Of a stretch of 64,000 bases of DNA, positions 1 to 7,626 are shown piece by piece. The notes under the pieces were generated by a model. That model was not told the origin of the DNA. It was given only the letters and a program-made list of their open reading frames with translations, and searched no databases. Origin of the DNA: Aulosira sp. FACHB-615 (GTDB lineage Bacteria > Cyanobacteriota > Cyanobacteriia > Cyanobacteriales > Nostocaceae); the NCBI RefSeq assembly GCF_014698045.1, contig NZ_JACJSE010000030.1:1-64000 (forward strand). Direction: 5' to 3'. How positions within the stretch are numbered: position 1 is the first letter of the stretch; each line of letters opens with the position of its first letter. A program made the translations under genes and the position numbers.

Positions 1-202
1 ATCTTTTCATGGTTCGGTTCCCTTCGAGCGAGCTTCGCTTTGCAGCGCCCCCTCTCTCAGGCACTTATCCAATATAACTAACCTTCCCCTCACTGTCAAC
101 CTCTTCTCTAAAAAAATTTTTCTCTTTCCTTGGAACTCTCTACTCATAGGCTTTCTAGTCCACAATAGTGAATGCACTGTACAGAGAAAGGAAGGGTAGA
201 GC

Positions 203-1081
203 GTGAATTTTCAGTCAGTAATAGCCACACTACATCAATTTTGGAGCGATCGCGGTTGCTTGATCGCCCAGCCTTATGACATTGAGAAGGGTGCTGGTAC
301 TAAGAATCCCCATACATTTTTAAGGGCGTTGGGGCCAGAACCTTGGGCTGTGGCTTATATTGAACCATGTCGCCGCCCCACAGATGGTCGTTACGGCGAA
401 AACCCTAACCGTTTCCAACATTATTATCAGTACCAAGTTTTAATTAAGCCTTCACCAGATAACATTCAAGAGATTTATCTTGATTCTTTGAGGGCTTTGG
501 GTATTCGCCCTGAAGATCATGATGTTCGGTTTGTGGAAGACAATTGGGAAGATGCAACGGTAGGTGCTTGGGGAACTGGCTGGGAAGTCTGGTTAGATGG
601 AATGGAAATTACTCAATTTACCTACTTCCAACAGTGCGGCGGTATAGACTGTAAGCCTGTATCAATTGAAATTACTTATGGATTAGAGCGGTTAGCGATG
701 TATCTCCAGCAAGTGGAAGCAATTGTCAAGCTTCAATGGACAGATGACATTACTTATGGGGATGTTTTCTTGCAAAATGAGATTGAGCAGAGTACTTACA
801 ACTTTGAAGCATCAAATCCTGAGATGCTGCTCACACTGTTTAATTTGTATGAGCAGGAAGCTAATCAGTTAACAGAACGTGGGTTAGTCTTACCAAGCTT
901 GGATTATGTGATGAAGTGTTCGCATACTTTCAATTTGCTGGATGCGAGAGGAGTAATTTCGGTAACGGAAAGAACTCGCTATATTGCGAGGATTCGTCAT
1001 TTGGCGCGAAAAGTCGCACAACTATATGTAGAACAGCGAGAAAATCTGGGTTATCCTTTGTTGAAGAAAACCGCAGTGTGA
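203..1081 (+). CDS. glyQ: Glycyl-tRNA synthetase alpha subunit
   Basis: This is the catalytic alpha chain of the heterotetrameric (alpha2beta2) bacterial class II glycyl-tRNA synthetase, which charges tRNA-Gly with glycine in the cytoplasm. The 292 residues match the usual family length. The class II motif 2 region is clear at residues 54-70 (EPCRRPTDGRYGENPNR). Translation starts at GTG 203, preceded by the purine-rich stretch GAAAGGAAGGG about 8 bases upstream. The beta subunit gene glyS is not in this window, so the two subunits are unlinked here or glyS lies to the left. The next gene is convergent and separated by an inverted-repeat element. Confidence 0.97.
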   Translation: MNFQSVIATLHQFWSDRGCLIAQPYDIEKGAGTKNPHTFLRALGPEPWAVAYIEPCRRPTDGRYGENPNRFQHYYQYQVLIKPSPDNIQEIYLDSLRALGIRPEDHDVRFVEDNWEDATVGAWGTGWEVWLDGMEITQFTYFQQCGGIDCKPVSIEITYGLERLAMYLQQVEAIVKLQWTDDITYGDVFLQNEIEQSTYNFEASNPEMLLTLFNLYEQEANQLTERGLVLPSLDYVMKCSHTFNLLDARGVISVTERTRYIARIRHLARKVAQLYVEQRENLGYPLLKKTAV

Positions 1082-1100
1082 GTTATTCCAACTGCAAAAC

Positions 1101-1237
1101 TATATATAGGAATCCGGTTTGATTTCTGAATTTATTTGTGTAGGTAGGGAATAGGAAATGGGGAGTCGGGAGTAGGAAAGAAGCCTGATCTGAGTGTACT
1201 GATTTTTTCAGAAATCAAATATGAGTCCTATATATTT
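1101..1237. repeat. MITE-like inverted-repeat element, copy 1
   Basis: An approximately 137-bp element begins TATATAGGAATCCGG and ends with the inverse, so the two ends form a terminal inverted repeat of about 28 bp with about four mismatches. The core contains GGGAGT-type heptamer DNA. A second copy in the opposite orientation lies at 7249-7369. No coding capacity is seen. The ends are TA-rich, as expected for elements that insert at TA. Confidence 0.75.
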
Positions 1238-1302
1238 AGTTTTTGGCAAATCTTAGTCACCTCAATTCAAGTAACTGAGTTGGGTGGCTATGCCAACTAA
1301 TG

Positions 1303-2094
1303 TTATTCATTTCCTAAATAAGCCTCGATGACTGCTGGATTATTTCTGACTACAGCCGGTTCACCCAAAGCAATTAATTGACCAAAATCTAATACAGCAA
1401 TCCGATCGCACAAACCCATGACTAATGGTACGTGGTGTTCAATCAGAATGATCGTTAAGTTGAAGCGATCGCGGATATTGCGGATAAATTCGCTCAGTTG
1501 CTGTTTTTCACTGGGGTTCATCCCGGCTGCTGGTTCGTCTAAAAGCAAGATTTGTGGTTCTAAGGCTAAAGCACGGGCAATTTCTAAACGACGTTGAGCA
1601 CCGTAAGCGAAATTTTTAGCTTTTTCTGCTGTGCGATCGCTCAACCCAACTAATTCTAATAATTCTAAAGCTTTTTGCTTACTTTGATTTTCTTCAGTAG
1701 GAGCGGGTGGTAGTCCCAAAACTCCTGTAATCATATTACTTTTAGTATGTAAATGTCGGGCAATGATAACATTTTCTAAGGCTGATAATTCGCCAAATAA
1801 GCGAATATTCTGAAAGGTTCTCGCAATACCTAAAGCTGCAATTTGATGGGGTCGCAGTTGAGCAATTTCTTGACCTTGATAAATCAATCCACCCTCAGAA
1901 GGTGGAATCATGGCTGTAATTAAATTAAATAAAGTTGTTTTTCCTGCACCATTAGGGCCAATTAAGCCAAAAATTTCATGTTGATTAACTTTAAAAGAGA
2001 CATTATTTACCGCGATTAAACCACCAAAGCGGCGCGTGAGTGAGTTTACTTCTAATATAACTTTACTGTTATCTGAGGAATTAATTTCAGACAT
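1303..2094 (-). CDS. livG: ABC transporter ATP-binding protein, LivG-type (amino acid uptake)
   Basis: Cytoplasmic ATPase of a branched-chain/neutral amino acid importer (HAAT family). Walker A GPNGAGKT is at residues 46-53, the ABC signature appears as FAYGAQRRL at 162-170, and Walker B ILLLDEP at 182-188, followed by the H-loop IEHH near residue 218. The 263-residue length is normal for LivG. It is the last gene of a four-gene minus-strand operon, 13 bases after the LivM-type permease. A LivF-type second ATPase, which these transporters normally need, is absent from the cluster; in cyanobacteria such Nat/Urt-type components can be encoded elsewhere. The true substrate (Nat neutral amino acids or another) cannot be read from sequence. 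Confidence 0.9.
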   Translation of the reverse strand: MSEINSSDNSKVILEVNSLTRRFGGLIAVNNVSFKVNQHEIFGLIGPNGAGKTTLFNLITAMIPPSEGGLIYQGQEIAQLRPHQIAALGIARTFQNIRLFGELSALENVIIARHLHTKSNMITGVLGLPPAPTEENQSKQKALELLELVGLSDRTAEKAKNFAYGAQRRLEIARALALEPQILLLDEPAAGMNPSEKQQLSEFIRNIRDRFNLTIILIEHHVPLVMGLCDRIAVLDFGQLIALGEPAVVRNNPAVIEAYLGNE

Positions 2095-2107
2095 ATTTAT
2101 ATTTAAA

Positions 2108-3040
2108 TTATTTTTTTACTTTACCCATTTTAAAAATATCGGGTGTGACTAAACCTTGAGGAAAGAAAATAGTACCTATGACTATAAGTAAACCAAAAAT
2201 AATTAATCTGCCATCTCGGAGAAATTGAGCTAACCAACCTAACCAACTAGGAAAAAGACCTGAGTCGGCAATACCACGTAAAACTTCTGGTAGGGCTGTG
2301 AATACCATACCACCTACAACAGAACCTAAAAAAGTTCTTGAACCACCAATTAAGACAAAAGTTAAATAAATAATACTGGCATCAAATGTACCTTGTCTTG
2401 CATTCCAGGTGTTGAGAAAATGGGCGCTAATTGCACCTACAATACCAGCTAGAATTGCCCCTAAAGTAAAGGCTAAGACTTTATAATAAGTCGGGTTAAT
2501 TCCCATTGCACCGGCAGCTAATTCATCTTCGCGGATGGCTGTAAATGCTCTACCAACTCTGACTCTTTCTAACCGATAAAACAAGATCATACTAATTAAG
2601 AGTAACGGTAAAGCAATCCAGAGGTATTCGATTTGTGTTTGGAAGGGTTGGGGTATACCAAAAATCCCGACAGCACCGCCTGTAATTTCTAAATTTAACG
2701 ATAGAACTCGCAGAACTTCAACAAAAGCAATGGTGGCGATCGCTAGATAAATTCCCCGTAACCTTAATGCTGGAATACCTACTAATAAACCCAGTATCCC
2801 GGACACCAAGCCAGCGATTAACATTTCCAATAAAAGTAAATGTAGGGGAAATAAATTACTACTGGATGTAAATACTTTTGTGGATAAAATCGCTGCAATA
2901 TATCCACCTAAAGCATAAAATCCTGGACTGGCTAAAGATAATTGTCCAGTCATTAAAGGTAGGTACAAAGAAAGTCCTAATAATGCTCCTAGCACCATTG
3001 AGACAATTAGTGAACCATAAGTTGAAAAAAATTCAGCCAT
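2108..3040 (-). CDS. livM: ABC transporter permease, LivM-type
   Basis: Polytopic inner-membrane permease of the amino acid ABC importer. The 310 residues are dominated by hydrophobic segments. The conserved cytoplasmic EAA-like loop is visible near residues 165-180 (GRAFTAIREDELAAGAMGIN), the typical LivM signature where the ATPase docks. It lies 23 bases downstream of the LivH-type permease and 13 bases upstream of the ATPase gene, so co-transcription is expected. It should pair with LivH as a heterodimeric channel. Confidence 0.9.
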   Translation of the reverse strand: MAEFFSTYGSLIVSMVLGALLGLSLYLPLMTGQLSLASPGFYALGGYIAAILSTKVFTSSSNLFPLHLLLLEMLIAGLVSGILGLLVGIPALRLRGIYLAIATIAFVEVLRVLSLNLEITGGAVGIFGIPQPFQTQIEYLWIALPLLLISMILFYRLERVRVGRAFTAIREDELAAGAMGINPTYYKVLAFTLGAILAGIVGAISAHFLNTWNARQGTFDASIIYLTFVLIGGSRTFLGSVVGGMVFTALPEVLRGIADSGLFPSWLGWLAQFLRDGRLIIFGLLIVIGTIFFPQGLVTPDIFKMGKVKK

Positions 3041-3063
3041 AAATTGTCAGAATGCAGAATTTA

Positions 3064-4014
3064 TTAGACTTTCTGAACGAACCGCCGACCAAGTAAACCT
3101 TGAGGTCTAACTAATAGCATGATAAACAATATTCCAAATGCTACAGCATCTTTGTAACCAGAGTATTCGGCGGGGACAAAAGCTTCTACTAAGCCGATGA
3201 GTAATCCTCCTAAAACTGCACCAGGAATACTACCCAAACCACCCAAGACGATCACGGCTAAACCCCGCAAACCAAAGGCGATCCCAAAGTATGGCCCTGC
3301 AATACTCACGCTGGATGCTACCAATGTTCCGGCTAATCCTGCTAAGAAACTGCTGATGAAAAATGTCAAAACAATAAAGCGATCGCTGTTAATTCCTAGT
3401 AAACTAGCTGTAGTTGCATCTTCGGCGATCGCTTGCATAGCCTTACCATATTTAGTTCGATTAATAAAATAGGTAAGAATTGCCACAATTACCATTGACA
3501 CCACAAAAATTAATATCTGCACAGTGCGAATGGGAATTGGTTTTTCGACAGTGCCGAAGTTAATTGCAGGTGGTAAATTACCAAAAGTATTAGCGGGATA
3601 TGTATAACTTTCTGCACCTACTAAATACTGAATTAAGTTAACAATTACTACTGCAACACCTAAACTAGAAACAACAGTTAATAAAGGGTCAGATCCTTGG
3701 CGGCGTAAAGGTAAAAAAGCAACACGTTCCATTGCAACTCCTACCAATCCGGCTAGGCTACTGCCAATAATTAATGATATGGCAAATGGTAATTGCAAAG
3801 GTAGGGTCAGATTCGCCAGCAAGCCGTTAAACCCAAAAGTTCCACCCATGAGTGCGTAGGTGAAATACGCGCCAAGGGTAAAAATTGCACCATGAGCTAA
3901 ATTAATGATGCCTAAAATCGAATAAACCAGGGTATATCCTAAAGCAAAAATTGCGTAGACACTGCCGATAGATAACCCATTTAACAATTGCTGAAAAAAC
4001 AGACTAATATCCAT
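3064..4014 (-). CDS. livH: ABC transporter permease, LivH-type
   Basis: Second membrane permease of the importer. The 316-residue protein starts with the characteristic LivH N-terminus (LLNGLSIGSVYAIFALGYTL, residues 11-30) and carries the GKAMQAIAEDATTASLLGIN cytoplasmic loop near residue 190 that contacts the ATPase. About eight membrane segments can be counted by eye. It follows the binding-protein gene by 7 bases, which supports a single transcript. The substrate is inferred only at the family level (branched-chain or neutral amino acids; urea permeases UrtB/C are relatives). Confidence 0.9.
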   Translation of the reverse strand: MDISLFFQQLLNGLSIGSVYAIFALGYTLVYSILGIINLAHGAIFTLGAYFTYALMGGTFGFNGLLANLTLPLQLPFAISLIIGSSLAGLVGVAMERVAFLPLRRQGSDPLLTVVSSLGVAVVIVNLIQYLVGAESYTYPANTFGNLPPAINFGTVEKPIPIRTVQILIFVVSMVIVAILTYFINRTKYGKAMQAIAEDATTASLLGINSDRFIVLTFFISSFLAGLAGTLVASSVSIAGPYFGIAFGLRGLAVIVLGGLGSIPGAVLGGLLIGLVEAFVPAEYSGYKDAVAFGILFIMLLVRPQGLLGRRFVQKV

Positions 4015-4021
4015 TTAGCTA

Positions 4022-5239
4022 CTATTTCAAAAATGTAAACTTACCTTTACTACCATCTGCTTCCATTTTGATTTGAGCTACGTAAAAATCTTTTTGTACT
4101 ATTTCTCCTATGGGTGTAAAAGCAATTTCTCCGAGGGGTGTATTGTATTTACCAGTCAGTAGCTGTTTGTTCAATTCAGTCCGCAATGCTGGTAATTCTA
4201 ACTTATTAACTTTACTTTTTTGATCTAAAGATTTTAGGGCTTCTACATATACCTGAACTGCGGCAAATGCTTGGGCGCTAAATTGTGGTGGTTCTTTTTT
4301 AAATTGGTCTAGATATGCTTGACGAAATTTAGTATTAATTTCGCCAGGATGTTCTGGACTGTATGCTTGAGCAATTAATACACCATCACAAAGTGCCTTA
4401 CAAACTGGAAATATATTAGATGTATTCAGACCATTACCACCAACAATTAAGCCTTTATAACCTAATTCTCGCAGTTGTCTAACTAAGTTACCACCATCAG
4501 CAGCTAACCCAGAAATAATTACTAAATCTGGTTTGAGGTTAATTGCATTGGTGGCTTGACTTTGGAAATCTGTATCGCTAGTTTGGAATTTTTGGACTGT
4601 AACTAGTTCTAAATTCTGTTCTTTAACTGTTTGCTGAAAAATTTCGGTTTCTGATTTGCTAAATGCGTCATTTTGCGCGAAGAAAACAGCAACTTTTTTA
4701 ATGTTAGGATTTATCTTGAGTGCAGCTTTAATTGAATTTGGTGCTACTACAGAAACTGGTGCTGAAACCCGCGCAATATAATCACCAATTTCTGGAATAC
4801 CCTTAGCTGTATTTGAGGGTGCAAGTACAGGAATTTTAGCCCGTTCGGCAATGGGATTAGCACTAAAGGCTTGTTGTGATAAAGTCGGGCCGACAATCCC
4901 CACAACTTTATCTTTATTAATTAATGCTTGAAATGCGTTAATTGTGCCAGCTTCATCACCAGCAGTATCTTGAAAGACTAATTTAATGGGTGTGCCATTA
5001 ATTCCACCTTGATCGTTAAAATATTTTTCGGCAATTTTCGCGCCAGCAACTTGTTCTTGTCCAAGTAAAGCAACATTACTGGTTTGGGCTACAGCAATCC
5101 CTATAGGAATAACTGTTGATGTTTGTGGAGTTGCATTATTATTTGCCGGATTTGTGCTAACGGTAGAGCTACTACAGGCAGTGAAAAATAAAGCGAAAAT
5201 GGGTAGTAATGCTGTGGTACGAATAAAGGCAGTGTTCAT
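4022..5239 (-). CDS. Amino acid ABC transporter substrate-binding lipoprotein (LivJ/K, NatB-like)
   Basis: Periplasmic-binding-protein type 1 fold receptor for the importer, 405 residues. The N-terminus has a hydrophobic signal sequence ending in FFTAC with Cys22 as the likely lipidated residue, so the protein should be anchored at the membrane facing the periplasm. The ligand-binding region shows the family pattern (GIAVAQTSNVALLGQEQVAG, then INGTPIKLVFQDTAGD and GIVGPTLSQQAFSANPIAE). It is the first gene of the operon. A possible NtcA-like site lies about 90 bases upstream. Neutral amino acid NatB and branched-chain LivK cannot be told apart by eye. Confidence 0.88.
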   Translation of the reverse strand: MNTAFIRTTALLPIFALFFTACSSSTVSTNPANNNATPQTSTVIPIGIAVAQTSNVALLGQEQVAGAKIAEKYFNDQGGINGTPIKLVFQDTAGDEAGTINAFQALINKDKVVGIVGPTLSQQAFSANPIAERAKIPVLAPSNTAKGIPEIGDYIARVSAPVSVVAPNSIKAALKINPNIKKVAVFFAQNDAFSKSETEIFQQTVKEQNLELVTVQKFQTSDTDFQSQATNAINLKPDLVIISGLAADGGNLVRQLRELGYKGLIVGGNGLNTSNIFPVCKALCDGVLIAQAYSPEHPGEINTKFRQAYLDQFKKEPPQFSAQAFAAVQVYVEALKSLDQKSKVNKLELPALRTELNKQLLTGKYNTPLGEIAFTPIGEIVQKDFYVAQIKMEADGSKGKFTFLK

Positions 5240-5326
5240 TAGTCAATAGTTATACAGTTATGAGAAATGTCAAAAACTTAGTTATTAAATCATTTTTATT
5301 TGACCATGCAAATGTAACTAGTCAAA

Positions 5327-5340
5327 GTGTTGATCAATAC
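5327..5340 (-). promoter_or_regulatory. Candidate NtcA-like binding site upstream of the amino acid importer
   Basis: Read on the minus strand the site is GTATTGATCAACAC, which fits the palindromic NtcA pattern GTA-N8-TAC with one mismatch (CAC for TAC). NtcA is the global nitrogen activator of cyanobacteria, so control of amino acid uptake is plausible. No TANNNT box at the usual spacing of about 22 bases was found downstream, which weakens the call. Confidence 0.25.
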
Positions 5341-5438
5341 ATTTTTTTAAGAATGCAGATATAAAAAGCAGATGAATTTGCTAACTGTTGGGGTCAACGA
5401 GAAAGTTATAGTTCATAATATCTTACTCTGTGTTGCGC

Positions 5439-6590
5439 TTACACACTCAAACTTTGCATAAAGCGGCGGTCAATCCAATCTTTCCAGCACCATAGTAAAG
5501 GGTGGGGTGATAAGGTGAATGCGCCTTTGGTAGCGATCGCTCTTTTGTCGCCTGTACCAATTAAACTTAAGTATTGTTGCTGTGGGATGTAAGCTTTGGG
5601 CGGTTTGCCTAAAATCATTCGTTGCAAGTTTTCAAATAACGGCTTACCTTGACGCACTGCAAATACACCAGCTTTGGGACGTGGATGATTTACCATTGTG
5701 GCAATATCACCAGCAGCAAATACCTGCGGATGGGTTTGAGATTGCAAGGTGTCGTTAACTAAAATAAAGCCTTGTGAATCAGTTCCGAGTCCGGTAGTTT
5801 TTAACCAGTCTGCTGCTGCTGCTTGTGTTACCCAAAAAACTTTGTCACACTCTACCACTAGCCCCGATTCAGATTTGACTGCTAATAATTCTTGATTTAT
5901 CTGTGTAATCTGAGAAACAGACTCGCCTAGATGCAGCTTAATACCTCGACGAGTTAAAACTTGTTTTACTTGACGCTGCACTGAGTGATGATTATGCGGC
6001 AAAATTTTCTGATGGCGATGAAATAAATGAACTTCCAGATTTTGAACTGGTTGCTGGTTCGCAATCAAGATTTGCTGTAAATGTGCTTGCATTGCGAGTG
6101 CTAATTCTACGCCACCCACACCACCACCGACAATTGCTATTTTGAGTTGCTGCTGAGGATTTTCGTGAACATTTTGCAGTAGTTTATACCAACAGTCTAG
6201 GAGTTTGGCTACTGGTTTAGCTGCAATAGCGTATTCGGCTGCACCTGGTACAGAGATTGTCGCGGGAGTGCTGCCAATATCAATAGACAGTACATCAAAA
6301 TTTATCGGCGGACGATTAGCACAAATTACTTGACGATTTTCTAAATCTAAACCAATGGCTCGGTCTACATATAAATGTGTATGGGCAAAGTCAGCTAATC
6401 TTGACAAATTAATGTGGCACTCATCGTAACTATATAATCCAGCAATGTGTCCGGGTAACATTCCTGAATAAGGTGTGTCTAATGCTGGGGTAATTAAAGT
6501 TAAACGTACTCCTGGTAGTGGTTTCATCCCAAACATTTTGAGGGCGATCGCATGACTATGACCACCACCAACTAGTACTAAATCAGGCAT
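5439..6590 (-). CDS. FAD-dependent pyridine nucleotide-disulfide oxidoreductase (SelD-associated/NDH-2-like family)
   Basis: Two-dinucleotide-binding-domain flavoprotein. From the chosen start MPDLVLVGGGHSHA the FAD-binding GGG motif is at residues 8-10, the NAD(P)H-binding motif GGGVGGVELA at 155-164 and the second FAD motif VFAAGDIA at 289-296. The GGGHSHA start and the PYSGMLPGHIAG segment are typical of the oxidoreductase module often fused to selenophosphate synthetase SelD in cyanobacteria; here it stands alone with no SelD part. The frame stays open upstream to 6674, but that would overlap the divergent acetyltransferase gene, and homology begins only at the residue chosen. Electron acceptor (quinone or other) is unknown. 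Confidence 0.82.
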   Translation of the reverse strand: MPDLVLVGGGHSHAIALKMFGMKPLPGVRLTLITPALDTPYSGMLPGHIAGLYSYDECHINLSRLADFAHTHLYVDRAIGLDLENRQVICANRPPINFDVLSIDIGSTPATISVPGAAEYAIAAKPVAKLLDCWYKLLQNVHENPQQQLKIAIVGGGVGGVELALAMQAHLQQILIANQQPVQNLEVHLFHRHQKILPHNHHSVQRQVKQVLTRRGIKLHLGESVSQITQINQELLAVKSESGLVVECDKVFWVTQAAAADWLKTTGLGTDSQGFILVNDTLQSQTHPQVFAAGDIATMVNHPRPKAGVFAVRQGKPLFENLQRMILGKPPKAYIPQQQYLSLIGTGDKRAIATKGAFTLSPHPLLWCWKDWIDRRFMQSLSV

Positions 6591-6659
6591 AGAATTCTTT
6601 CGATGAACACTGTATGATTTTTGAATATTTTCTACAATATCCTTTCCGACACGGTAGCG

Positions 6660-7169
6660 ATGACTATCCGCCATGCGACTGAAGCTGATTTACCTGCGAT
6701 CGTAGCTATTTATAATGCGGCAATTCCTAGCCGTCTCGCTACTGCTGATTTAGAACCTGTATCTGTGGAAAGTCGTCGCACTTGGTTTCATGGGCGATCG
6801 CCTCATTTTCGCCCTTTGTGGGTAATTGAACAAGAAGGCAAAATTGCTGGCTGGCTAAGTTTCCAATCATTTTACGGTCGCCCAGCTTATCAAGCTACTG
6901 CCGAAATTAGTATTTATATCGCCCCAACTTTTCATCATTGCGGTTTGGGACGACGACTGTTAAGCCTTGCAATTTCCGAAAGCCCCAATTTAGGTTTAAA
7001 AACGCTCTTAGGCTTTATCTTCGCCCATAATCACCCCAGCCTCAAGCTGTTTGAAACATTAGGTTTTCAACGTTGGGGATATTTACCGCAAGTAGCAGAA
7101 CTAGATGGGGTCGAACGGGACTTAATTATTATGGGTTTGCGAATTGGGGAAAAGAAGTCTGAAGTGTGA
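6660..7169 (+). CDS. GNAT family N-acetyltransferase, phosphinothricin acetyltransferase-like
   Basis: A 169-residue acetyl-CoA-dependent N-acetyltransferase. The protein starts MTIRHATEADLPAIVAIYN, the usual GNAT strand 1-helix 1, and carries the acetyl-CoA pyrophosphate loop as CGLGRRLL near residues 97-104, with the HNHPSLKLFETLGF helix-beta-strand pattern typical of Pat/Bar-like enzymes near residues 121-134. An upstream in-frame ATG at 6621 would add 13 residues without similarity, so ATG 6660 is preferred. It is divergent from the oxidoreductase with a 69-base shared promoter region. The natural substrate is unknown; related enzymes acetylate amino acid analogues such as methionine sulfoximine. 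Confidence 0.85.
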   Translation: MTIRHATEADLPAIVAIYNAAIPSRLATADLEPVSVESRRTWFHGRSPHFRPLWVIEQEGKIAGWLSFQSFYGRPAYQATAEISIYIAPTFHHCGLGRRLLSLAISESPNLGLKTLLGFIFAHNHPSLKLFETLGFQRWGYLPQVAELDGVERDLIIMGLRIGEKKSEV

Positions 7170-7248
7170 AAAGTAGGTGAAAAAGTTGTTTATATTTGTA
7201 CTTTTTTATACACAAACTAGTTTTATCCCAGGAAATGAGTAATAATTA

Positions 7249-7369
7249 CTATAGGACTCATATTTGATTTCTGAAAAAAATCAGTACAGCCAGATCAGCC
7301 GTCTTCCCTACTCCCTACTCCCTGCTTACACAACTAGATTCAGGAATCAAACCGTATTCCTATATATTG
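7249..7369. repeat. MITE-like inverted-repeat element, copy 2
   Basis: This approximately 120-bp element is the reverse complement of the one at 1101-1237. It has the same ends (CTATAGGACTCATATTTGAT at one side, its partner ending CCTATATATT at the other) and a core of ACTCCCT heptamers. It occupies the middle of the 457-bp gap between the acetyltransferase gene and ndhF. The rest of that gap (7370-7626) is A+T-rich leader sequence, presumably containing the promoter of the NDH-1 operon. Confidence 0.75.
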
Positions 7370-7626
7370 GTTTATGTATAGAAAACCATAGACATAAATC
7401 AATAGTTATCATCTATTAATTCAATCCATAGATATATAAGAATTAATTAGAGTAATTATCGCTGATTTATCTAATCAACTAATTCCCTTTTGCCTCAGAT
7501 AACGGTAAGCTTAATCTAACAAAATTAAGCAAATATAAACTTGCGTTTTTGAATAGTGCATAGTGGCGGGATCAAAGCAATTTGGTGCCAAAACACTAAT
7601 TTCTGTTTAAATCTAGGGGTATTTTC

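Noticed and set aside
916..1122. 68-codon plus-strand frame inside and after glyQ
   Set aside because: It overlaps the end of glyQ in another frame, has no homology pattern and runs into a repeat element.
5439..6674. Longer start for the FAD oxidoreductase (411 residues)
   Set aside because: The extra 28 residues lack family similarity and would overlap the divergent acetyltransferase start.
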